Source of the DNA: Methanocella_A sp963769045
GTDB lineage: Archaea; Halobacteriota; Methanocellia; Methanocellales; Methanocellaceae
Assembly (NCBI GenBank): GCA_963769045.1
Contig: CAVYKK010000021.1
Coordinates: 1 to 64,000, forward strand
Direction: 5' to 3'
Length of the DNA: 64,000 nt
Below are positions 9,657-19,166 of this stretch, piece after piece. Made by a program: the position numbers and the translations under genes. The notes beneath the pieces are model-generated. The model searched no databases. It was not told the DNA's origin and worked only from the letters and a program-made list of their open reading frames with translations. Position 1 is the first letter of the stretch. Each line of letters begins with the position of its first letter.

Positions 9657-9687
9657 CTGTATGCCTATAGCCATATTTTTATGATAT

Positions 9688-10476
9688 TTACGACAGGGTT
9701 GGTATTTCGGAGCCCTGTACGCCCGCCACTTTCATGGCATCGTCCAGGCTGGTAACCTGGAGATTACTGCCGACATCCGCCGTGCTGGTAGAGACCGGCT
9801 GAGTCAGCATGTTGTTGTTCCTGCCGAACGTATTGAGCAGCATGTTAGAGGTGTCGCCCATGACCTGCGAGGTAAGCGCCTTCGTATCAGCTGCCGATGA
9901 GGTCGAGGTCGGCGAACTGCTTGCCGGCGTAGCCGCCTGCTGGGGGGTGCTCGCCGGTGCAGCTGCCTGCTGTTGTGACTGCTGGCTGATAGAGTCCCTT
10001 GTGGGCAGCATCTCCAGGGCATTCCTGATGAAGGACCTGCCGCTCTTGATGTTCACGTCCATGTACAGGCTCTTGAACTTGACCACTTCGGTGGCACTGC
10101 CGGTATAGCCTTCGTACTTCGCGTCGACGCGTATGGTGTCGCCGATCCGGACGCCGGGCACGCTGAATCGGTACAGGTCGCCGGCCGTAGCCCCGCCCAC
10201 GTACCGGCCGTTCAGGTAGACAGTTACCTCGGCGCCCTGTATGGGTATCTTGTCGAGGTACACGTTGCCGGACACTGTGAGCGAAAACGGCGTGTCTGCG
10301 GTCTGTGCCGTTACGTCCTCGGGCGCAATTGTCTGCGATGGCAGCTCGGGAGCGACCTGCTTCGTGATCCCCGGCACGACGGGACGACCCAGCAGCGACG
10401 GCATGTTAAACGCTGCGATGCCGGCCGCCAGCACGGCGATCAGCATCACTGTTATGACAATATTAATGATCTTCAT
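9688..10476 (-). CDS. Secreted or membrane-anchored protein with Ig-like domain
   Basis: A 262-residue protein. Residues 1-25 are a hydrophobic signal/anchor (MKIINIVITVMLIAVLAAG). Residues about 65-140 form a carboxypeptidase-regulatory/Ig-like beta domain (LTVSGNVYLDKIPIQGAEVTVYLNGRYVG), the same GxVYLD...GA pattern seen in the lipoproteins at 32.4 and 36.2 kb. The C-terminal half is a Gln/Ala/Ser/Pro-rich low-complexity linker and ends without a second helix. It is convergent with dphB. Surface location is inferred; function unknown. Confidence 0.6.
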   Translation of the reverse strand: MKIINIVITVMLIAVLAAGIAAFNMPSLLGRPVVPGITKQVAPELPSQTIAPEDVTAQTADTPFSLTVSGNVYLDKIPIQGAEVTVYLNGRYVGGATAGDLYRFSVPGVRIGDTIRVDAKYEGYTGSATEVVKFKSLYMDVNIKSGRSFIRNALEMLPTRDSISQQSQQQAAAPASTPQQAATPASSSPTSTSSAADTKALTSQVMGDTSNMLLNTFGRNNNMLTQPVSTSTADVGSNLQVTSLDDAMKVAGVQGSEIPTLS

Positions 10477-10749
10477 GTTCCCACCTTTTCCCCGATCGCC
10501 TGGCGATCGAAACGCATGTGTTACCCGATAATTAAATATATAAATGGTAGTTATATAATTATATCTTGAATTAGAACGGCGCGGCGGCCTTTTTAAGCCC
10601 TTTTTTAGCCTGAGCGACCGGATCGGGTATGTTTGCCGCGGTTAATGTTATCGACAGGCTGGACAGGGGCGGACAAATATCGGCTAATGGCAATATGGAG
10701 TCTCGTGAAAAACGATTATCGGTCATGCGGCGATAGGCCGTGGCTTTTT

Positions 10750-10763
10750 CGCGCGCGCGAACG
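10750..10763. repeat. alternating CG tract (intergenic)
   Basis: cgcgcgcgcgaacg, in the 330-base gap between the secreted protein and the CooC-like gene. The gap has no gene; the remaining sequence includes an AT-rich promoter-like stretch at 10535-10570. Confidence 0.5.
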
Positions 10764-10806
10764 CATGCTCTGCCCGGGGCATGCGGCGATTGCCACACCC
10801 GTTTTA

Positions 10807-11571
10807 TCATTCATACCCGGCCTTTGCCATCAGTCGCCGGACAGAAAGGCATGCCGGGGAATCCCGGGGCAGATCGAGGAGCGAACGTCCGGCGATAACC
10901 GATTCCTGTACCAGGGGATCGAAGTCGATCTTCCCGAGGTAGGGCTGGCCGGTCTTCTCTTCGATGCCCTCTTCCAGCGCTTCGGGAAACAGACAACCCC
11001 CTATCGTATAAAAGTGATCGAAGCCGATCTCGATTTCCCGGATAATCTTATAAGAGCGTTTCACGTTCTCGAACGACTTGTTAGACGGTCCCATGACGTC
11101 GAAGATGTCATTTACGCTGTCCGTGATCTTTCGGTTCAGGTGCTCGAGGCCTGCCGGAGAATCGATTAAGACATACTGATAGTTCTTCGTGAGGGACTGG
11201 AGCGCGCCCTTCAATGCCGCGTCGGGAAGGCAATAGCACCCTTCTACCCATTTCGTGCCGACCGCCATGAGGTCGAATTTATCGCCTTCGTACAGTCCGC
11301 GCTCGAATATGGTCGTCTCGATCCGTTCTCTGGGAGATACGCCAACCGAAGTCCCGCCTTTTTTTATGAACGTCTCCGTGACGAGCTCCGCGATGGTCTT
11401 CACGCCTTCCCGTTCGAGGTCAACACCCACCATCTCGGCGAGGTTCTGGTCCGGATCGACATCGACAAGTAAAACCGGAGTCCGGTCTTTTTCGATAAAA
11501 TATTTCGTCATCAGGGCCACCAGGCTGGTCTTGCCTGTGCCGCCGCGTCCCATGGTCACCAGTGTTTTCAT
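10807..11571 (-). CDS. CooC-like nickel-insertion ATPase, variant P-loop
   Basis: A 254-residue SIMIBI-class ATPase of the CooC/MinD group, likely to help load nickel into CODH or ACS. The P-loop is MGRGGTGKTS at residues 7-16: the signature lysine of the deviant Walker A is arginine (R9), whereas the neighbouring paralog has lysine. Walker B-like VLLVDVDPDQN is at 33-43. A CxC motif, GCYC (C112, C114), sits where CooC binds Ni/Zn between subunits. The start overlaps the stop of the upstream cooC by 4 bases (ATGA), so the two are translationally coupled. Whether this one serves the ACS A-cluster rather than the CODH C-cluster is speculation. Confidence 0.82.
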   Translation of the reverse strand: MKTLVTMGRGGTGKTSLVALMTKYFIEKDRTPVLLVDVDPDQNLAEMVGVDLEREGVKTIAELVTETFIKKGGTSVGVSPRERIETTIFERGLYEGDKFDLMAVGTKWVEGCYCLPDAALKGALQSLTKNYQYVLIDSPAGLEHLNRKITDSVNDIFDVMGPSNKSFENVKRSYKIIREIEIGFDHFYTIGGCLFPEALEEGIEEKTGQPYLGKIDFDPLVQESVIAGRSLLDLPRDSPACLSVRRLMAKAGYE

Positions 11572-12356
11572 GATTTTCCGCCGTTCTTGCCGGTGAGCTT
11601 TCGCCCGATGTCTTCAATTGCCCTGAACGCAGGAGTGCCATCGAGGGCAAGGACGGAGCTGCCGCGAATGTCCGATTGTACAACTGCGGCATCGAATGGC
11701 ACCATGCCAATCAACGGAATGTCATGTTCGGCGGCAAACGCGCTTACGATGTCCTTTTGGGCATCATTTTCTATGCGGTTGCCCACCAGGACAACATGGG
11801 CGATGCCCGCCCCCCGGGCTATACCGGCAATCTTCGCGGCAGTGATCAACGATTTCCTGTTCGCGTCGCTCACCACCAGCATCCAGTCGACGGCTTCCGC
11901 CGTGCCCCTGCCCAGGTGTTCGAGACCCGCTTCCATATCGAGCACTACGGCCTCATTGCGTTCGACCACAAGGTGACGGAGCAGTGCCCGGATCATGGTA
12001 TTGCCGGGACACGCACACCCCTCGCCCATCGACTTTACCGCGCCCATGACCAGCAGATGCACGCCGGCCGGCGTTGAAATTGAAAAATCCCGGACGATGT
12101 CGTCCACGGAAAAGTTCAGGTTATAGACACCTGAAAAATCTGTGCCGGTCTTTCTTGCGATTAGCTCTTCGTTCTCGAGGATAGGGACAATCCGGGCCGC
12201 CTCTTCCTGGGAGAGCCCGAGGGAAAGGGCGAGGTTGGGAGACGAATCGGCGTCGATGGCCAGCGTAGTGTAGCCGTCCCGGGCCAGAGACCAGGCGATA
12301 CAGCCTGCTATTACTGTTTTACCCACGCCCCCTTTGCCTGCAATTGCGATCTTCAT
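11568..12356 (-). CDS. cooC: CooC, CODH nickel-insertion ATPase
   Basis: A 262-residue P-loop ATPase that dimerises and inserts nickel into the C-cluster of carbon monoxide dehydrogenase. It shows the deviant Walker A AGKGGVGKT (residues 6-14, with signature K8), the switch/Walker region LAIDADSSPNLALSLGL (32-48), the Ni-binding CxC in GEGCACPGN (C114, C116), and VVLDMEAGLEHLGRGT, the family's Walker B region. It lies downstream of the cdh operon on the same strand, separated from the ASKHA gene by a 250-base gap containing a word-type hairpin, so it may be transcribed separately. Confidence 0.9.
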   Translation of the reverse strand: MKIAIAGKGGVGKTVIAGCIAWSLARDGYTTLAIDADSSPNLALSLGLSQEEAARIVPILENEELIARKTGTDFSGVYNLNFSVDDIVRDFSISTPAGVHLLVMGAVKSMGEGCACPGNTMIRALLRHLVVERNEAVVLDMEAGLEHLGRGTAEAVDWMLVVSDANRKSLITAAKIAGIARGAGIAHVVLVGNRIENDAQKDIVSAFAAEHDIPLIGMVPFDAAVVQSDIRGSSVLALDGTPAFRAIEDIGRKLTGKNGGKS

Positions 12357-12444
12357 AGATGAGCTCCTTTTTATGATTTACTGCGTTTCGAATATCTTCA
12401 ATAGTTTTAATCTGAATTGTCATTTGTGTATCTTTACATAAGCC

Positions 12445-12584
12445 CATGACCCTTTCAACACAAAGGCCACAATGGCCACAAAGTACACGAAGTCTTTAAT
12501 AGAAAGAGGCTGCCTTAGCCCCTTCTAAAAAAGAGTACGTTGTGTACATTGTGACCTTTGTGGCCTTTGTGTTGAAAGGGTCAT
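12445..12584. repeat. Word-type inverted repeat (cacaaaggccacaa family)
   Basis: The arms 12445-12492 and 12536-12584 are inverted copies starting catgaccctttcaacac and continuing as short cacaaagg/ccacaa words. Both arms share the first ~27 bases exactly, then drift by single substitutions. It lies in the cooC/ASKHA gene gap (12357-12610). Confidence 0.85.
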
Positions 12585-12610
12585 GAGTGTATACAATATT
12601 TCTGGATTGA

Positions 12611-14492
12611 CTAAACCACCCCTTTCTTATTATAAAATGCCGGGAACATCTCGCGTTTTCCGGGTATGTAGAGAGCGGCCAGGTATTCCTCGTAAAAGTC
12701 CGTATCGACCATGAGGTCTATGTAAGCCATCTTCCCGGCGATGTCTTCGGCCATGGCCCGGTGGTCGCGGGAGACGAGTGTGGCGTAAGCGCCCGAGAGT
12801 GATCCGTTGCCTATCGGGTGAAGCGTTCGCGGCGGGAAACTCGGGAAGGATACCCAGTCTCGTCGCGTTAGCTATGTTCGTGTAAGTGCCGAACGCCCCG
12901 GCAAGATATACGTGCCGTATATCCGATACGGTGAGCTTGCATTTGTTCAGGAGGACGCCGATGGCGCCACAGGCGGCAGCCTTGGAGTCCATGAAATAAT
13001 CGACGTCGGGCTGGGTTATCACGATATCACGGCCGATCGCCGACTGGCTTGCAGGCACCAGCACATACTCCAGGCCCTCTTCCCCGGGTCGCACGAGCGG
13101 ATGGCCGCTACGCAATTTTCCGGCGAAGTCGAGTGCGCCGGTCATCACCATGATCGTTATAGCATCGATGATGCCTGACCCGCAGATGCCGCGAGGGGGA
13201 ACGTCCCCGATGACAGTCCAGGACACGCCGGATGTCCCCGGGTCAAGGTTCACATGCTCGATGGCGCCTTTCATCGCCCGGATGCCGAAAGTGGTGCCCG
13301 CCCCTTCGAAGGCGGGGCCCGAGGCACATGACGCCGAGACCATCCAGTCTTTGTTCCCTATAATGATCTCCCCGTTTGTCCCCAGGTCTATAAGAAGGGA
13401 GATTTCATCGGAACTGTACAGGCTGGAAGCTATAACGTCGCCGATTGCGTCCCCGCCGACAAACCGGCTTACGTTGGGCAGCAGGTAGAGGTAAGCGCCC
13501 TCGTGCAGGCCAAGCCCGCTTTCATAGGCTTTTCTTACGAGGGAAGCGCGGGAGACGTCCGCGTTAACCATCTCGAGGTAGCGCGGGTCCATCCCGCAGA
13601 ACAGATGGTGCATTACTGTGTTGCCTGCCATACACATATCCACGATATCGGTCTTTTGTATGCCGGCAAACTGGACAAGCGATGTAATGACCATGTCGAT
13701 ACTCTCGACGGCAGCGTTACGTATCTGCGCCAGCCGCTCGGGTGTGCTGGCATATCCGATACGGGTGATTAATTCTTCGCCATATGTGATCTGTCGGTTG
13801 AGAGTCGACTTAGTATCAATGATTTTTCCGGTCTGCAGATCGACGAGAGACCCGACCACTGTTGTCGTTCCAAGGTCCATCGCGACGCCATAAAGGGGAT
13901 GAGCGTTCGTTATAGCGTCTACTCCGATCATTTCAGGTGGCGAGCGGGCCAGCGAGAGCGTGGCGACAAGAGGCTCCCCCGATGCGTGAAGCGCCCGGTA
14001 CATTTGCTCCGGCACGTACGGCCGTACTCCCGTATATCCTGCCAGACGTATGGATTGCATACCCGAAGGCGACAGCGAGATTTCGACGGGATAACGCGCG
14101 ACTGCCGGAGATATGTTGTCGATTCTTATCGTGGATGATAACAGTATCTTCGGCGAATCGATCCGGCTCTCTACCGGAACGGTAAACTCGCAGTCTTCAG
14201 TTATTCGCACCTGGCAGGCCAGATAATAGCCGTTTGCCTCTTCTTCGGCCGTAAGCCTCTTCCCGCCGGCCTGTACCGCGGTCGCACATTTCCCTTTTGT
14301 CAGGACAACCTTGCACTTTTTGCAGGTCCCTTTCCCGCCGCATATCGACTCGATGGCGACGCCTGCCGTTCGCAGGGCGTCCAGCAGCGGCATCCCGGAC
14401 GGTACCGTAACGGTCCGGTTCATCGGCTGAAAGATGGCGAGGACTTCCTTGCGGAAGTCCTCTAAGACCGTTTTCCCGGGCATATCGTTCAT
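12611..14492 (-). CDS. ASKHA-domain ferredoxin, RACo-like corrinoid reductive activator (one frame break)
   Basis: An ATP-dependent reductive activator of corrinoid proteins, expected to rescue the corrinoid iron-sulfur protein CdhDE when its cobalt is oxidised to Co(II). The N-terminal [2Fe-2S] domain has C51-x5-C57-x2-C60 and C93. A linker and two ASKHA ATPase lobes follow (VAMDLGTTTVVGSLVDL, LLIDLGTNGEIIIG, CASGPAFEGAGTTFGI, YLAGAFGTY). One extra base near 12836 breaks the frame just after LPEFPAAN. In the correct frame the protein continues LHPIGNGSLSGAYATLVSR to a TAG at 12611-12613 (627 codons). Start 14492 overlaps the cdhE stop by 4 bases, so it belongs to the cdh operon. RACo genes are better known beside bacterial acetogen acsCD. 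Confidence 0.88.
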
Positions 14493-15928
14493 GCGTGGGT
14501 GTCCTCGGGAGGCCAGTGCGTCTTAAGATATTCGTTCAGGCCGGAAGAGTCTCTCGGCCCGACGATGATGTCCCAGCCACTCAACTCTTCGATCTCGCCG
14601 CTCAGCCTGGCAGCCAGGCCGGGTATGACCAGGTGCCTGTGGTCGACCATGCTGTCGACCTTGTTCTCTTTCAGCGCATTCGCGATTGACTCCGCGGTGA
14701 GGTACCTGCCGGCGACGGCGCTCTCGACGCTGTTGCCGCCAGTGTCGGCGACGATCAGGTAGCAGTCGATGTTGGCGGATTTAATGTCGTTCTCCACTAT
14801 GAAGTACGTCAATGCGTAGTTCGACGTGATCAGCACCGGGGACATGCGTCCCGGCGAGCCGAACGTCTTGACGCCGGAGTCGACCGAGACCGGTTTACGT
14901 GGGTCCGTGTAGATGTTGAACCGCCAGATCAGCTGGGGCAGGAGCGCCCAGCCTTCGACGCTGTGCATGATCAGCAGGTCGGCGTACCGGGACAGCAGCA
15001 TAGCGGCCATCCACGCCTCTTTCCACTGGATGACGTCCCGGGAGATCTCCGGGGAGAGCCAGGCGCTGATCGGAGTCCCCAGCAGCGGGTAGCCGAGAAG
15101 CTCGTCGTTGTCCTGGAATACCGAGCGCCGGATCTGGGAGAACTCGTGAATGGTCAGGGCGAGGTTCGGCTCCACAGAGGTGCCCGGGTCCAGGACGAGG
15201 TCGGCGACCCCGTATTCCACCAGCGTCTTCACCAGCGAGCGCAGGCCCGGTATGTCGTGCGGCGCGGACACGACGAGCGGACACTGATATTTCAGGGCGA
15301 CGTCTGCCATTTCCTTCCAGTTGTCCCGCGTGGCGGCATACAGGAGCGGGCGCCGGTCTTTGACGTGGTTGAGGCCAGCGGCCATGATCCCTGGGTCGAA
15401 GGAGCAAAGCACGAGGGGAAGGCCCGTCTGGCCGGCCACGTACTTGACGGCCGCGGCAAAGGACGCGGGGTCGTCGGACGTCGAACGCACGGTGATCGCA
15501 TCGAGCCTGAGGTTCCTCCCTATGTAATTGAAGGTAAACGACTTGACCATCTGCAGCCGGGCCGCTATCTCGTCCCTGGCCATATAATCGGCGACGTCAA
15601 TGGCTATGGGGGCCGGATTGCTGTAGGTGAAGTCATGCCGGTCCAGGACGTATTTCCCGCCGATCTTGATCGTATTACTGCCAGTGCCGATGGTTACCGC
15701 GCGCACCGGCGGCATCATGAGTTCGAGCAGCCTGGCGTAATCAGCCTGATATTTCTCCTCGGTAACCGGGGTGCAGCCGTCGAGGGCAAGCTCGCCGTTA
15801 ACCACTTTCGTGGCAAACGTCATGCAGTTGGCCTCATGGCACTCGCCGCAGTTGGTCTTCGGGAGCAGCTTGTACACGTCGATGGGGCTGATCTCTTTGA
15901 TGCTTTTCTTGCGTTTGATCTCTGCCAT
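14489..15928 (-). CDS. cdhE: CODH/ACS gamma subunit, corrinoid iron-sulfur protein large subunit
   Basis: The large subunit of the corrinoid iron-sulfur protein carries the methyl group between tetrahydrosarcinapterin and the ACS A-cluster. The 479-residue protein has the N-terminal [4Fe-4S] motif C27-x2-C30-x4-C35-x16-C52, a central TIM barrel, and a C-terminal cobamide-binding domain (LIVADTGGNSVESAVAGRYL...). It is 10 bases downstream of cdhD. Length is slightly above the family's usual ~450-470. Confidence 0.95.
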   Translation of the reverse strand: MAEIKRKKSIKEISPIDVYKLLPKTNCGECHEANCMTFATKVVNGELALDGCTPVTEEKYQADYARLLELMMPPVRAVTIGTGSNTIKIGGKYVLDRHDFTYSNPAPIAIDVADYMARDEIAARLQMVKSFTFNYIGRNLRLDAITVRSTSDDPASFAAAVKYVAGQTGLPLVLCSFDPGIMAAGLNHVKDRRPLLYAATRDNWKEMADVALKYQCPLVVSAPHDIPGLRSLVKTLVEYGVADLVLDPGTSVEPNLALTIHEFSQIRRSVFQDNDELLGYPLLGTPISAWLSPEISRDVIQWKEAWMAAMLLSRYADLLIMHSVEGWALLPQLIWRFNIYTDPRKPVSVDSGVKTFGSPGRMSPVLITSNYALTYFIVENDIKSANIDCYLIVADTGGNSVESAVAGRYLTAESIANALKENKVDSMVDHRHLVIPGLAARLSGEIEELSGWDIIVGPRDSSGLNEYLKTHWPPEDTHA

Positions 15929-15937
15929 ACAAGCCCC

Positions 15938-17194
15938 CTAAATCCTCGCCGTGCTCCAGCACGTTTCCGGCCCGGATGGCACGACAACGTCCTTCTGGAT
16001 CAGCATTTGCATGATGTCTTTCAGCGTCTTTATCGTGGTCGGGTGGGCCACCATATAGATGTCGACACCTGCCAGCATCAGGGTAAGCGCGTTGATCGTC
16101 TCCCACAGCGGGCCCCGGAACTCGCGGGGGCCGTACTGCGGGTCCATCTTCATCCTGGCCTCCCGCGCTACCCACGAGTTGGACGCGGCTGAAATGGTCG
16201 GCTGTTGAAGCTCCTCGTCCCCCATCAGCGCCGCGTGGCGGGCACGCTCGTGGATGGAGAACGAGTACTCCAGCCCGTAGCCCAGCGCGACCGTCGTGAG
16301 GTCCATCACGATGTCCTCCGGCGGGAGGTACTCGAACAAACGGCGGTTCAACTCCTTGGCCTTGTTCAGGTCGAGGCCGCTCAGCCCGATGACCGCATGG
16401 CCGCCTTCTTTTACCGCCTTCGCGATGGGCTCGATGACGTTCGCGCTGGCCATGTCCAGGTTAACCGAGTTCAGCAGCAGCCGTTCGCCCTCGGCGACGC
16501 CGGCGATGCGCTTGAAGACCAGTGCGTCCTTGTGGGGGTCGCCGCAGCCGCCGATGATCAGCGGCACGTCCACTGCCTGCAGGACCTTCTCGATCGTGCG
16601 CGCGGCCTTTGCCGGCGACGAGTCGCTGCCCAGCGGGTCCGTCGACACAAGGTGGACGGTGACCATGTCGGCGCCGAACTTCTCGACGTTCCGCTTCGCC
16701 CACTCCGCGGGGTCGTCCATGACGTCCTGGATGCCTGCCTTTACGGCTGCAGGCATCGGTATGTTCATGTCGAAGACGTCCATGGCCAGCACGGGCAGGT
16801 TCTTCGGGGGCCGGTCCACGTAGACGAACGGGGGCGCGTCCGATCCCCCTATAGTGAAAGCCTTACTGCGGCTGCCCCCGTCCTTTTTCGTCGCCCCGAG
16901 GCGCACTTCACGGATGGCGCCGGGGAATTTCTCCGACGGGGGAGCATACATCTCGTTGTATAAAACGGACGGCTTTTCCTTGAACAGGCCTGGCAGGCCC
17001 GCGTTCATCGGACTTGATATGGCGCGGGACAGTGCATTGCCCGAAGGGATGAATAGCTCGAGGTTGCCCACTTCCATCGAAAACTGTTCCAGTTCCACTC
17101 TGTCCACGTTGGCCAACAGTGCGAGAATATCCTCCAGGACATCCCGCGATTTCCCGGGCCCTGACTGCTCATTGCGTTCCGCCATATCATTCAC
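15938..17194 (-). CDS. cdhD: CODH/ACS delta subunit, corrinoid iron-sulfur protein small subunit
   Basis: A 418-residue TIM-barrel subunit that pairs with CdhE to bind and methylate the corrinoid. Recognisable pieces are AVKAGIQDVMDDPAEWAKRN, MVTVHLVSTDPLG, LIIGGCGDPHKDALVFKRIA, GERLLLNSVNLDMA and VIGLSGLDLNKAKELNRRL. It overlaps cdhC by 8 bases, indicating tight translational coupling. The N-terminus includes a ~90-residue archaeal extension before the barrel, as in methanogen homologs. Confidence 0.95.
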   Translation of the reverse strand: MNDMAERNEQSGPGKSRDVLEDILALLANVDRVELEQFSMEVGNLELFIPSGNALSRAISSPMNAGLPGLFKEKPSVLYNEMYAPPSEKFPGAIREVRLGATKKDGGSRSKAFTIGGSDAPPFVYVDRPPKNLPVLAMDVFDMNIPMPAAVKAGIQDVMDDPAEWAKRNVEKFGADMVTVHLVSTDPLGSDSSPAKAARTIEKVLQAVDVPLIIGGCGDPHKDALVFKRIAGVAEGERLLLNSVNLDMASANVIEPIAKAVKEGGHAVIGLSGLDLNKAKELNRRLFEYLPPEDIVMDLTTVALGYGLEYSFSIHERARHAALMGDEELQQPTISAASNSWVAREARMKMDPQYGPREFRGPLWETINALTLMLAGVDIYMVAHPTTIKTLKDIMQMLIQKDVVVPSGPETCWSTARI

Positions 17195-18620
17195 CTGCCC
17201 CTGGTTTCTTAGGCTTGATCGACTGGATGATCACACGATCGGCATAGATCCTCGCATTTTTAAGCGTAATCTTAAAACCGCCGACAGTGAGGGGAATATC
17301 CTCCCCCGAAAAGATCGGGATACCTGCATGCGCTTCTTCTGGTATTTCTGCCTCGGCCTGCCAGCGCTTGATTACAGGATGATCATGCTTCGTGAGAAAC
17401 TCCCGCAGATCGTCCACTGTCTTCACGTCTTTTTCCGTGGCGATCTTTTCGAAGACGTCGGCCGGTATGAACGGCTTCATCTGCTCTTTCACTTCCGCCG
17501 GCATCCAGACGACCCGGGCGTACCCGCCGTCCGCCGACAGGAACCTCGGGGACCGCATGTATTCCAGGGAAAGGCCGTGGAACCCGTCGATCTGCCGGCC
17601 GCCGCCCGTCGAGTCGGCCATGGTCGAGAACGCCAGGCCGTTCACCGTGGCCTCGCGATAGTTCCGGGTGACGATGCCAAAGCCTTCGACTTCAGGGATG
17701 TAGAACGCAATCCCCTCGAAGCACCCGCAGGACGTGTGGGGATAGCCGAAAGCGCTGTACAGGTAGACTCGGTCGACCTGGCCGAGCGAGCGTTTCTTCG
17801 CGCTCTCGTTGACCCCGGTGTACTCGCCTTTTTCAGGGTCCAGGCACTGGCCTTTTTCAATGGGGAAGATCAGCCCGTTGGGATCGATGCGCGCCGACGC
17901 GCGCCCGTCGAACCAGCTGATGGCGCCGCAGTTGGCATACCGCTGCGGGGTAATGACGCAGACGTGGCTGGGCGCGAACGACTGACATAGCGCACAGCCG
18001 TAGAACACGTCCACGTCGGCATCGGTCAGACCCCGTGCGCGGGCGTCGCGGGCCTCGTAGGCGCTCTTCGCTTCCGCATACTGCTTCGATATCTTTTCCG
18101 CGTCGGTGTAGAAAGTGATCTGCATCCGCTCGACGATATTGAACTCGTTCTTGAGCAGTTGCTCCAGCACCTTGCCCACGTAAGTAAGCGAATTGAAGCC
18201 CTTGTTGAACGACTTCTTCGACAGCCTGACCCAGATGTCGTAGCGCTGGTTGAGGTGCATGAAGCCCTCGATGTAGTTGGCGTATTCGTGGATGCGGCGC
18301 TCGATCACGCCCTCGAAGTCCGTTTCCAGCTGCGCGCCGGCGATCTCGATCAGGATGCCCAGCGGGTACTTGCCGCCCGGCGTCATCGCGGCGACGTCCG
18401 GGCCAACGATATTGATGGCGCCGTCCTTGACCTGGTCGGCAGGCTTCACCCGCACCAGCTCGAACTTCTCCTTTATATCGGGACCGCCGAGCTCGACGTA
18501 CATATCGTTCTTGCGGATGCGCTCGCCTGCGTAGGCCAGGCTGACGTCTACCGGTATGTTGCCGAAACCGCCCGGGGTCCCCGGTGTCTTCTCCGGGGGG
18601 CACTGTGATTCTTCAGCCAT
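17187..18620 (-). CDS. cdhC: CODH/ACS beta subunit, acetyl-CoA synthase
   Basis: This subunit assembles or cleaves acetyl-CoA at the nickel-nickel-[4Fe-4S] A-cluster. The 477-residue protein contains YGCALCQSFAPSHVCVI, RYANCGAISW and TSCGCFEGIAFYI, the cysteines that hold the A-cluster. It lacks the large N-terminal CODH-binding domain of bacterial AcsB, as archaeal CdhC does. The C-terminal part (FKITLKNARIYADRVIIQ) includes a short acidic/basic tail. Only one base separates it from cdhB upstream. Confidence 0.96.
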   Translation of the reverse strand: MAEESQCPPEKTPGTPGGFGNIPVDVSLAYAGERIRKNDMYVELGGPDIKEKFELVRVKPADQVKDGAINIVGPDVAAMTPGGKYPLGILIEIAGAQLETDFEGVIERRIHEYANYIEGFMHLNQRYDIWVRLSKKSFNKGFNSLTYVGKVLEQLLKNEFNIVERMQITFYTDAEKISKQYAEAKSAYEARDARARGLTDADVDVFYGCALCQSFAPSHVCVITPQRYANCGAISWFDGRASARIDPNGLIFPIEKGQCLDPEKGEYTGVNESAKKRSLGQVDRVYLYSAFGYPHTSCGCFEGIAFYIPEVEGFGIVTRNYREATVNGLAFSTMADSTGGGRQIDGFHGLSLEYMRSPRFLSADGGYARVVWMPAEVKEQMKPFIPADVFEKIATEKDVKTVDDLREFLTKHDHPVIKRWQAEAEIPEEAHAGIPIFSGEDIPLTVGGFKITLKNARIYADRVIIQSIKPKKPGAGE

Positions 18621-18621
18621 T

Positions 18622-19161
18622 TTAGCCCTCCTTGCGTCCGATGATAGTATCGAGGCTCTTCTGCCATTCTCCGGCCGCTATGTTGGCGAAGGAAAAGCTC
18701 GCGTGAGGCTGGTACGTGTTGTCCAACGTCACGGTCCGCACCTGCGGGGCAAAATGCTTTAGCCCGGACAGGATCGTCCACTCCATGTAGTATGGCAGGC
18801 CCGCGAACAGCGCCAGGTCGTGAGGCCCTTTGCCTTCCGGCCCCGTCCATGCGGGATCCGTGAGCCGTTTGCCCGCATCGACAGCCGTCATTATGGTCGC
18901 ATGCGTGTACCCTCTTTTTATCAATGCAAAGTTCGTATGACCGGTGGCAATGATCGGTATACCCCTCGCGACTCCGAGATCGATTAGATAGTCGATCAGC
19001 TTCTTTTCGCCGAGAGTAGTCTCTGCCGCCAGGTGCCCGACGATGAGCACAGGACGCTTCGATCGCTTGATCATGGCGTCCACCACTTCAGGCTTAGTAA
19101 TGACCATCGCCTTTTTCGGCCCGGGAATTTCGGCGATCTGCCAGGGTTCGATTGCTGCCAT
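18622..19161 (-). CDS. cdhB: CODH/ACS epsilon subunit
   Basis: A small (179-residue) Rossmann-like subunit that forms the alpha2epsilon2 CODH component with CdhA. Motifs RPVLIVGHLAAETTLGEKKLIDYL, GIPIIATGHTNFALIKRG and VRTVTLDNTYQPHASFSF match archaeal CdhB. Start is 5 bases after the cdhA stop at 19167. A role in electron entry (FAD binding) has been proposed for the family. Confidence 0.95.
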   Translation of the reverse strand: MAAIEPWQIAEIPGPKKAMVITKPEVVDAMIKRSKRPVLIVGHLAAETTLGEKKLIDYLIDLGVARGIPIIATGHTNFALIKRGYTHATIMTAVDAGKRLTDPAWTGPEGKGPHDLALFAGLPYYMEWTILSGLKHFAPQVRTVTLDNTYQPHASFSFANIAAGEWQKSLDTIIGRKEG

Positions 19162-19166
19162 GACTC

